64,000 bases of DNA from Chitinophaga pinensis DSM 2588 (GTDB taxonomy: Bacteria; Bacteroidota; Bacteroidia; Chitinophagales; Chitinophagaceae), in assembly GCF_000024005.1 (NCBI RefSeq), contig NC_013132.1, positions 806,001 through 870,000 on the forward strand. The letters are read 5' to 3'. This document shows, in pieces, positions 8,936 to 15,727 of this stretch. A model generated the notes under the pieces. That model was not told where the DNA came from. It searched no databases and saw only the letters and a list, made by a program, of their open reading frames with translations. The first letter of the stretch is position 1. Every line of letters begins with the position of its first letter. Both the position numbers and the translations under genes were made by a program.

Positions 8936-9955
8936 TTACACTCTTTGAATGGAATATACCGGCCAGGATATCTCAAAACTGGCGCCTGCGGGTATATTAT
9001 CTTTCACGACAATCGTTCCTCCATGTTGCTGTACGATTTTTCTGCTGAGAAACAGCCCGAGTCCGGACCCCTTCGCCTTACGCGTATTCTCATTGCCTAT
9101 ACGATAAAACTTGAGGAATATCCTTTCCCGTTCATCTGCCGGTATGCCTGGCCCTTCATCCGTAACTTTCAGCTTTAACAGGTTGTTATTGCATTCCTCC
9201 AGACACACATCGATCCTGGTATTCCGGGGGGCGTATTTCACGGCATTTTCTACGAGATTGCTCAGTAAGATCTGCAGCATGAATTTATCTCCGTTGACCC
9301 AGACATCAGGCAAAATATGTGCCTGTATCGTATGTGTCGAAATGCGTGACTGGATTTCCTTCACCCCGTTTTCCAGCAGGGAAGAAAAGTCCATGTCCTC
9401 ACGAAACAACTGGTAACGCTGTGACTCCATTTGTGAAGCCAGCAATATATTATTACAAAGCTGGTCCAGACGGTTGGTTTCCCGGATGGTATTATCCAGT
9501 AGCTTTAGTCGCTTATCTTCGTCCAGCTTGTGTTTGCGAAGTGTTTCAAGATTTAGTTTGGCGGCGGCTATAGGCGATTTCAGTTCGTGCGTTACCGCCA
9601 TCATAAAGTTCTGCTGCTGCTGGGAAAGGCGCATTTGCTTCCAGATAGCACGATAAACGAAGAATCCACCCAGTAAAATGATGGCCAGAAAAATAAGGCC
9701 TTCTCCAAAGAACATGACAGAACGTCTCTCTTCCGTCGTCTGTATACGCGTCAGTTCCTGGTGATATTCGACAGGATGTGCAATACTGTCAGTACGTAAA
9801 ACGAGGTTTTGTATCTCAAACCGGGTGATCTGCTCGCTTTGATTAAACAGCAGCACCCCCCACCATACCAGTGCGAGAATGGTATATGCCAGCACAAAAA
9901 GATAAATAAAGGAGATTGCTCTCCCTTCCTGCATATTACGGAATAGCTTTTTCAT
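8936..9955 (-). CDS. Membrane sensor histidine kinase (HisKA/HATPase)
   Basis: A 339-residue kinase with two membrane segments (about 14-36 and 81-101) enclosing a small periplasmic loop of roughly 45 residues, then the H-box with His123 in FMMAVTHELKSPIAAAK, and an ATPase domain with the DEGPGIP and GSGLGLFLSR motifs. Its start overlaps the 3' end of gldH by 20 nt, indicating translational coupling, and the partner regulator follows 23 bp later. The small loop suggests it senses an envelope or membrane state rather than a large ligand. Confidence 0.9.
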   Translation of the reverse strand: MKKLFRNMQEGRAISFIYLFVLAYTILALVWWGVLLFNQSEQITRFEIQNLVLRTDSIAHPVEYHQELTRIQTTEERRSVMFFGEGLIFLAIILLGGFFVYRAIWKQMRLSQQQQNFMMAVTHELKSPIAAAKLNLETLRKHKLDEDKRLKLLDNTIRETNRLDQLCNNILLASQMESQRYQLFREDMDFSSLLENGVKEIQSRISTHTIQAHILPDVWVNGDKFMLQILLSNLVENAVKYAPRNTRIDVCLEECNNNLLKLKVTDEGPGIPADERERIFLKFYRIGNENTRKAKGSGLGLFLSRKIVQQHGGTIVVKDNIPAGASFEISWPVYSIQRV

Positions 9956-10445
9956 TTTTTCGTAAACCGGCTTTCTCGATCCGCAGGCCTACATTCATAA
10001 TATCGGGCAACGGATTTTGCCGCATGTTTTGTTCAAAAGTAAACTTGTAGGTTCCCACCCTGTTCAGCATTGCATTCTGCTGAATAGGGATCCTGTGCTC
10101 GTAGATGTCATCCAGGCCGCTACCTAACCATTTGCCCGACACATCGGCCAAGGGCAGTTCCACCCGCTGTGCCACCGGTTTATCACCAGGGAACTGTGTA
10201 TGGACCAGCAGCCAGATATTGCTGTAAGGGTAGGAGTCCTTATGCCTTACATTCACATAAATGTTATAAAGATAAGCCGTATCCTGAGGCTGCACGGTCA
10301 CCTCAAAAACGGGTTTAGTCGCATAAGCCCACTCATGTCCCGGAATATCCAGGTTCTTTTCATAGGTTTCCATTTTCAGGGGCTGACAGGAAGCTGCTGC
10401 AAGCAACATTCCCGCGGCCGCCATCATCCGGCAGAGTCTATTCAT
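9936..10445 (-). CDS. gldH: Gliding motility lipoprotein GldH
   Basis: A 169-residue lipoprotein with lipobox Cys20 (LLAAASC). The body shows family features: DIPGHEWAY near residue 34, an RHKDSYPYSNIWL stretch, and LADVSGKWLGSGLDDIYEHRIP. GldH is needed for gliding in Flavobacterium and occurs widely in Bacteroidota, including non-gliders. It sits between yicC (43 bp upstream) and a histidine kinase whose gene overlaps it by 20 nt, so motility/envelope lipoprotein and two-component system share one transcript. Confidence 0.88.
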   Translation of the reverse strand: MNRLCRMMAAAGMLLAAASCQPLKMETYEKNLDIPGHEWAYATKPVFEVTVQPQDTAYLYNIYVNVRHKDSYPYSNIWLLVHTQFPGDKPVAQRVELPLADVSGKWLGSGLDDIYEHRIPIQQNAMLNRVGTYKFTFEQNMRQNPLPDIMNVGLRIEKAGLRKNEKAIP

Positions 10446-10488
10446 ATTTTATTGAAAATACGTTTATTAGGTAAAGATCGACGTCCTC

Positions 10489-11364
10489 TTACAATACATT
10501 CAATACCTGCTCTTTCGCCTTTTCCAGTTCGTCCTTCATCAACACCACCCATTGCTGGATGCTGGCGTCATTGGCTTTTGAACCGGTTGTATTGATCTCT
10601 CTACCCACTTCCTGCAATACAAATCCCAGTTTTTTACCTTTCCCCGGATCACCGTCTGCCAGGATTTCCTTGAAATAGCGGCAGTGATTCTCCAGTCTTA
10701 TCAGCTCTTCTGAGATATCCAGTTTCTCTAAATAAAAGATCAGCTCCTGCTCCAGACGGTTCTCATCCACATTTTCCTTACCCACATGTTCTGCCAGCAG
10801 CGCTTCCAGACGCTGACGTACCTTGTCTTTACGCAGCGGATCCAGTTCACGCACCTTTGCACAATAGGTTCCTATGTTCTCTATACGCAACAGCAGATCG
10901 GCTGACAGCATCTTTCCTTCATCCGCACGATGTGCATCTAGATCAGCTACCGCTTGTCTGATCACATTCTCCACCTCCTGCCACTCTTCTTCAGAGATCT
11001 GTTCTGTCGCAGGCGATACCACTTCCGGTAATTTCATCAACACATTCAGCATATCCTCCTGCGGAAGGTTTAGTTCTGTAGCCAGCGTCTTGATGGACTG
11101 ATGGTAATACTTCGCAAGATCAGTGTTGATTACCACCGGACGCGTAGCTCCATTCTGCCTGATATTTACCGTCGCATCCAATGTACCACGCAACAAAGAC
11201 TGCTGCATTATATTACGGATGTCAAACTCATAAGGCTTTAGTAATGGCGATATTTTAAGGTTCACCTCAAACTGCTTCCCGTTCAGCGATTTCACTTCCA
11301 CAACAATCGTAGTTTCCCCCTTGGTTATTTCCGCCCTTCCAAAGCCGGTCATTGATTTCAGCAT
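10489..11364 (-). CDS. yicC: YicC-family endoribonuclease
   Basis: A 291-residue protein beginning MLKSMTGFGRAE, the invariant YicC start, with the C-terminal DUF1732 block ending in FVLQEVGREINTTGSKANDASIQQWVVLMKDELEKAKEQV. E. coli YicC is of similar length and is an endoribonuclease linked to small-RNA turnover. It is probably the first gene of the run yicC-gldH-kinase-regulator, since 128 bp separate it from the preceding pseudouridine synthase gene. Confidence 0.92.
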   Translation of the reverse strand: MLKSMTGFGRAEITKGETTIVVEVKSLNGKQFEVNLKISPLLKPYEFDIRNIMQQSLLRGTLDATVNIRQNGATRPVVINTDLAKYYHQSIKTLATELNLPQEDMLNVLMKLPEVVSPATEQISEEEWQEVENVIRQAVADLDAHRADEGKMLSADLLLRIENIGTYCAKVRELDPLRKDKVRQRLEALLAEHVGKENVDENRLEQELIFYLEKLDISEELIRLENHCRYFKEILADGDPGKGKKLGFVLQEVGREINTTGSKANDASIQQWVVLMKDELEKAKEQVLNVL

Positions 11365-11492
11365 AATAGAGATTTGTAGGCAACAAACCTACCTAAATTA
11401 GCCCAAAACGCAAAGAATACGTGCAGGCAAACCATATACTGTTTCTGTACGCCCCGGCTCAACGCCCGTCGGGGCCTCCCCGTGTATGCCGC

Positions 11493-12077
11493 CTAAAACA
11501 GCAGATCGAAGATCTCTTTCCGGTCCATTTCCCGCATCTGGCCCGGTTCTAAGCCCTCCACCGTAATACGGGCTATGCGGTAACGTATAAGTCTCAACGT
11601 CGGGAAACCCACCGCAGCAGTCATTTTTCTGACCTGCCGGTTTTTTCCCTCTCCAAGGGTCAATCTGATCCAGGGCGCCGGAATCAGCTTACGGAAACGG
11701 ATAGGGGGATTCCGCTCCGGTACCGGTGGTTCCTCCTCAAAGATAGCCGCCTGACAACGGCGGGTTTGATAGGGCTTCCCATCTATAGCGATCTTAACGC
11801 CCTGCTTCAGCTGTTGTATCGCCTCCGCATTTACCGCACCATCCACCTGCACCCAATACTCCCGCTCGTGCGAAAATTTGGGGTCCAGTAAACGGTGATT
11901 TAAGGATTTATCGTTCGTGAGGATCAGTAATCCCTCGCTGTCATAGTCCAATCTGCCCACCGGATATACGTCCGACGGTACGTCGAAATAGTCCGCCAGA
12001 CTGGCCTTTCCCTCTTCTTTCCCGAAACGCGTAAGTACCTGGAAAGGCTTATATATTATATAATATTTAAAAGGCAT
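11493..12077 (-). CDS. rluE: RluE-like ribosomal large-subunit pseudouridine synthase
   Basis: A 194-residue RsuA/RluB/RluE-family enzyme without an N-terminal S4 domain. It has the catalytic-loop motif GRLDYDSEGLLILTND with Asp44, and the KNRQVRKM motif typical of this branch. E. coli RluE modifies U2457 in 23S rRNA; the short length and motifs fit that enzyme best. It is divergent from the Fnr-like regulator with a 65-bp gap. Confidence 0.85.
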   Translation of the reverse strand: MPFKYYIIYKPFQVLTRFGKEEGKASLADYFDVPSDVYPVGRLDYDSEGLLILTNDKSLNHRLLDPKFSHEREYWVQVDGAVNAEAIQQLKQGVKIAIDGKPYQTRRCQAAIFEEEPPVPERNPPIRFRKLIPAPWIRLTLGEGKNRQVRKMTAAVGFPTLRLIRYRIARITVEGLEPGQMREMDRKEIFDLLF

Positions 12078-12121
12078 ACCCGAAGTAGTAAGGTCGTACG
12101 TTTATTTTGGCTGTAAATTAG

Positions 12122-12129
12122 TAATTTTG
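12122..12129 (+). promoter_or_regulatory. Candidate -7 element (TAATTTTG) of the Crp/Fnr gene
   Basis: TAATTTTG matches TAnnTTTG and ends 13 nt before the ATG at 12143. A TTTG at 12106-12109 is present but closer than the usual 19-21 nt. No TGA-N6-TCA box is seen here, unlike at the ccoI and ccoS promoters. Confidence 0.4.
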
Positions 12130-12142
12130 CCAACTGAAACTT

Positions 12143-12853
12143 ATGTGTACGCCTTACCATAATGCCTCATGTGCGAATTGCCAGGACCGCTTTGGATCAA
12201 TTTTATTCAAGGCAGAGAAGTGTAATCTGGAAGAGATAGAGTCCGCAAAAGTTTGTACTACTTACAAAAAAGGACAGATCGTTTTCCAGGAAGGCGCTTA
12301 CCCGTTCGGCATTTATTGCGTAAATACAGGCAAGATAAAATTATCCCACTGCGGAGATGATGGCCGCGAACAAATCGTTCGTCTGGCCAAACCCGGCGAT
12401 ATTATAGGTTATAAAGCGCTGCTCAGCGCCGAACGATATACAGCTTCGGCAATAGCCCTCGACGACTCCTCCGTCTGCTTCATTCCAAAAGATCTTTTCA
12501 TGAGCGTGTTGCAGAAAGATGCCAGCCTTTCCCTGGAAATGATGCGCATTCTCGCCAGTGAACTCAGAAAAGCCGAAATGAAGATCACGCACCTGGCACA
12601 AAAACCTGTGCGTGAACGCCTCGCCGAAACACTTCTTTTCATCAGAGAAACCTATGGGGTAGAACAGGATGGCAGCACCCTCAACGTTCGCCTTTCCCGC
12701 GAAGAGATCGCCAACCTGGTCGGAACAGCCACTGAATCGGCCATCCGCCTGCTGTCTGAATTTAAAAAAGATGGTCTTATTGAGCTCCAGGGCAAAAAAA
12801 TCCGCCTGCTGAATCCGGAAGAACTGACCCGGACCGCCAACCTGCAGGATTAA
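12143..12853 (+). CDS. Crp/Fnr-family transcriptional regulator (Fnr-like)
   Basis: A 236-residue regulator: a cyclic-nucleotide-binding-type beta-roll (about 25-140), a dimer helix, and a helix-turn-helix (about 190-220, LSREEIANLVGTATESAIRLLSEF). The recognition helix keeps the Glu and Arg that contact the TGA core in CRP/FNR (E and R in TESAIR). The N-terminus holds C2, C10, C13 and C27, with a CxxC pair; spacing differs from E. coli FNR (C20, C23, C29), so an Fe-S sensor is possible but unproven. It directly precedes the cbb3 oxidase cluster, whose ccoI and ccoS promoters carry matching boxes, so it likely activates these genes at low oxygen. Confidence 0.9.
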   Translation: MCTPYHNASCANCQDRFGSILFKAEKCNLEEIESAKVCTTYKKGQIVFQEGAYPFGIYCVNTGKIKLSHCGDDGREQIVRLAKPGDIIGYKALLSAERYTASAIALDDSSVCFIPKDLFMSVLQKDASLSLEMMRILASELRKAEMKITHLAQKPVRERLAETLLFIRETYGVEQDGSTLNVRLSREEIANLVGTATESAIRLLSEFKKDGLIELQGKKIRLLNPEELTRTANLQD

Positions 12854-12896
12854 TCTGTTTCCTCCACAAAGATATTACACGCATTTTCCCTGCTTA

Positions 12897-12962
12897 CTGA
12901 CACAGATCAGTCCTCCCTTTGATACCCATCATTGCCCCCCTTTTTACATCCGGGTAGTTTTG
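12897..12962 (+). promoter_or_regulatory. ccoI promoter with two Fnr-like boxes
   Basis: Two dyads with the core TGA-N6-TCA: CTGACACAGATCAG (12897-12910) and TTGATACCCATCAT (12919-12932). The second matches the FNR consensus TTGAT-N4-ATCAA at 9 of 10 positions, the first at 7. Their centres are 22 bp apart. A -7 element TAGTTTTG lies at 12955-12962, 22 nt after the second box, placing that box near -41 as in class II activation. The ccoS promoter has identical spacing. Confidence 0.75.
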
Positions 12963-12978
12963 CAGCAAACCATTTATT

Positions 12979-15372
12979 ATGGCAAATACCGCTGTCACTC
13001 CTGATACAAAATTGCAATGTGCTCACTGTGGAGAAGATTGTCCAAACAACAAAATTGTACTGGAAAACAATCACTTCTGCTGCGAAGGATGCAAACTGGT
13101 ATACGAGATCCTGAACGAAAACGGACTTTGCGACTATTATACCCTGAACCAAAATCCTGGTCAGTCGCAACGTATCTCCGTTCGTAAAGACAAATTTGCC
13201 TTCCTCGATGATAAAAAAATACAACAACAGCTGATACAATTCCAGGACGACAGCCAGACCCATATCACCTTTTACATCCCACATATCCATTGCAGTTCCT
13301 GTCTCTGGTTGCTGGAAAACCTGCATCGTCTGGATACCGGCGTACAACGGGTCACAGTCAACTTTACCCGCAAAGAAGCCCTCGTCGTGTTCCGACAGGA
13401 CGAAACTTCCCTCCGGCATATCGCAGAAACCCTGACCAGTATCGGGTATGAACCTTATATCAGCCTGCAGGATCTGCGGCAGAAAAAACCTCGTATACAA
13501 CGCGACCTCGTATACCGGCTCGGTGTAGTCGGTTTCTGCTTTGGCAATATTATGCTGCTCAGTTTCCCGGAGTATTTCTCCAGTTACGGCTATTCCGATG
13601 AAAAAATGAACCATCTTTTCCGCTGGCTGAATCTCAGTCTGTCCCTGCCTGTTTTCTTCTACAGCGCCCAGGTGTTTTTCCGCTCGGCCTGGGGTGGCCT
13701 GAAAACCGGATTCCTCAATATTGATGTACCAATCGTCCTGGCCATCATTGTTACTTTCATCCGTAGTCTGACTGATGTATTCAGCGGACAGGGGGCGGGC
13801 TATTTTGACTCCATGACCGGGATCGTCTTTTTTATGCTTGTTGGCAGAATATTGCAGGACAAAACATACCAGGGACTTTCTTTTGATCGTGATTACACCG
13901 CCTATTTCCCAATCGCGGTCTCTGTACTGAAAAAGGGCCGGGAAGTACCTATGGCACTACCCGATATCCGTAATAATGATACCCTGCTTATTCACAATCA
14001 GGAGCTGATTCCTGCAGACGGGATCCTGGTAAAAGGCGATGCCATCATAGACTACAGCTTTGTAACAGGAGAAGCGGTACCCGTACATAAAGCCACAGGA
14101 GAAATCGTATATGCAGGCGGCAAACAACTGGAAGGAAATATTGAAATCCTGACCATTAAAGAAGTGGCACAAAGTTACCTGACTAGTCTCTGGAACAGGG
14201 AAGAACTCCGCTCTCCCCAGGAGAAACAGGTGTCCTTTATCCATATGCTCAGCCGTTATTTCACCTGGGTAGTACTGAGTATTGCTGTCATTGCCGCTAC
14301 TTACTGGTGGATGCATGATGCCGCCCGTATATGGCCGGCTGTAACAGCTGTACTGATCATTGCCTGTCCTTGTGCATTATTACTGGCCGCCTCTTTTACC
14401 AATGGGCATATTCTACGCATCCTCAGTCGTCGTCATCTATATCTGCGCAATGCAGAAGCGATTGAACGCCTGGCGACAATAGATCACATCGTATTCGATA
14501 AAACAGGCACGCTTACCGGTAAAGCAGAAGCCACTATTTCATATGAAGGAGAAACACTTACACCGGAAAAACTGATCGCCGTCGGTACCCTGGCCGCACA
14601 ATCCAGTCACCCGCTCAGTAAAATGATCGCCAGCTTCTTTGGCAGGGACGAGCGTTTACCTGTCCGCAATTTCCGCAGCATTGAAGCAAATGGGATCAGC
14701 GGTTGGATAGAATATAATTTCATTCAACTGGGAAGCGCCGCCTTTATAGGAGCAGACACCAATGTAAGCTCCGATGGCAGCACCGTGTATGTAAAAATTG
14801 ACGGTCATCAGGTCGGCCGTTTTATCATTCGTCATCAATACAGAAATGGTATACAATCTTTGCTCCAACAGCTACAACGACAATATCATTTATCCTTACT
14901 CTCCGGCGATAACGATGCAGAAAGCGCTTATCTCCAAAAGATCATGGGCCCTTCCGCCAGTCTCCATTTTGCACAAAAACCAGCCGACAAACTGAATTAC
15001 GTCGTTTCATTACAGCAGCAGGGACATCGTGTATTGATGATAGGAGATGGGCTGAATGATGCCGGTGCGCTGAAACAAAGCGACGTTGGCATCTCACTGA
15101 CAGAAAACAGTAACAATTTTACACCCGCCAGCGACGGTATCCTTGAAGCAGCATCACTCATACATTTACCCCGGCTGATCAGCACCTGCCGTAATAACAG
15201 ACGTATCATCATCATTACATTCATCATTTCATTACTCTACAATTTCATTGGTCTTTTCTTTGCAGTACAGGGCATTCTTTCTCCGCTGACGGCCGCTATA
15301 CTGATGCCCGCCAGCTCTATCAGCATTGTATTACTGACCTACGGCCTGAGTGAATGGATGAACAGATCATGA
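12979..15372 (+). CDS. ccoI: Heavy-metal P1B-type ATPase for cbb3 oxidase assembly (CcoI/FixI)
   Basis: A 797-residue copper-transporting P-type ATPase that supplies copper for the cbb3 oxidase active site. Order of domains: an N-terminal Cys-rich metal-binding domain (about 14-50), an HMA domain with HIHCSSC (about 95-160), membrane helices, the ion-path CPC motif (Cys463-Pro-Cys465), the phosphorylated Asp507 in DKTGTLTG, the HP motif in SSHPLSK and the hinge GDGLNDAGAL near the C-terminus. It is the first oxidase-cluster gene after the regulator and has its own promoter with two Fnr-like boxes. Confidence 0.93.
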   Translation: MANTAVTPDTKLQCAHCGEDCPNNKIVLENNHFCCEGCKLVYEILNENGLCDYYTLNQNPGQSQRISVRKDKFAFLDDKKIQQQLIQFQDDSQTHITFYIPHIHCSSCLWLLENLHRLDTGVQRVTVNFTRKEALVVFRQDETSLRHIAETLTSIGYEPYISLQDLRQKKPRIQRDLVYRLGVVGFCFGNIMLLSFPEYFSSYGYSDEKMNHLFRWLNLSLSLPVFFYSAQVFFRSAWGGLKTGFLNIDVPIVLAIIVTFIRSLTDVFSGQGAGYFDSMTGIVFFMLVGRILQDKTYQGLSFDRDYTAYFPIAVSVLKKGREVPMALPDIRNNDTLLIHNQELIPADGILVKGDAIIDYSFVTGEAVPVHKATGEIVYAGGKQLEGNIEILTIKEVAQSYLTSLWNREELRSPQEKQVSFIHMLSRYFTWVVLSIAVIAATYWWMHDAARIWPAVTAVLIIACPCALLLAASFTNGHILRILSRRHLYLRNAEAIERLATIDHIVFDKTGTLTGKAEATISYEGETLTPEKLIAVGTLAAQSSHPLSKMIASFFGRDERLPVRNFRSIEANGISGWIEYNFIQLGSAAFIGADTNVSSDGSTVYVKIDGHQVGRFIIRHQYRNGIQSLLQQLQRQYHLSLLSGDNDAESAYLQKIMGPSASLHFAQKPADKLNYVVSLQQQGHRVLMIGDGLNDAGALKQSDVGISLTENSNNFTPASDGILEAASLIHLPRLISTCRNNRRIIIITFIISLLYNFIGLFFAVQGILSPLTAAILMPASSISIVLLTYGLSEWMNRS

Positions 15373-15434
15373 TATGAATCAGTATACTGGTTGAGCAGCA
15401 TCATCGTACCCCCATCCACAACAAACTAGCTTTG
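15369..15434 (+). promoter_or_regulatory. ccoS promoter with two Fnr-like boxes
   Basis: Boxes ATGATATGAATCAG (15369-15382, overlapping the ccoI stop codon) and TTGAGCAGCATCAT (15391-15404) each match TTGAT-N4-ATCAA at 8 of 10 positions and keep TGA-N6-TCA. Centres are 22 bp apart, and 22 nt separate the second from the -7 element TAGCTTTG at 15427-15434. This repeats the ccoI promoter geometry exactly. It probably drives the ccoS-ccoNO-ccoQ-ccoP transcript. Confidence 0.72.
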
Positions 15435-15459
15435 TTCATAGAAATTAAAAACAATTACT

Positions 15460-15675
15460 ATGAGCGTGATCATCATCCTTCTCGGAGCCAGCCTGCTGGT
15501 AGCCCTATTCTTTCTGGCGGCTTTTATATGGTCAGTAAGGAATGGACAATTTGAAGATAATTTCTCTCCTGCACATCGTGTACTGTTCGAAACCAAACCG
15601 GCCGAAACGACCTGCAAATCAGGGAATGCATGTACAAACACCAACTGTAAATCACGCATCTGCCAGCACAACTAA
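15460..15675 (+). CDS. ccoS: cbb3-type oxidase assembly protein CcoS
   Basis: A 71-residue membrane protein with one N-terminal helix (about 3-24) followed by WSVRNGQFEDNFSPAHRVLF, the conserved CcoS segment with a Gly-Gln-Phe-(Asp/Glu)-Asp core. CcoS is needed for cofactor insertion into cbb3 oxidase. The C-terminal tail is Cys-rich (five Cys after residue 45), an extension that could help bind copper, though that is inference. It lies between ccoI and ccoNO. Confidence 0.88.
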   Translation: MSVIIILLGASLLVALFFLAAFIWSVRNGQFEDNFSPAHRVLFETKPAETTCKSGNACTNTNCKSRICQHN

Positions 15676-15707
15676 CGCTCCTCTTTATACTAGCAACGCA
15701 TCTCTTA

Positions 15708-15720
15708 TCATTCGTAATTG
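15708..15720. repeat. TCATTCGTAATTG motif before ccoNO
   Basis: This exact 13-mer also forms one arm of the inverted repeat after polA (51806-51818). Here it lies 7 nt before the ccoNO ATG, so it may influence translation or simply be a copy of the AT-rich repeat family. Confidence 0.5.
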
Positions 15721-15727
15721 AACAAAC

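Noticed and set aside
11451..11477. GC-rich inverted repeat GCCCCG/CGGGGC as terminator of the RluE-like gene
   Set aside because: Stem is only 6 bp, the loop is long and no T-run follows on the minus strand.
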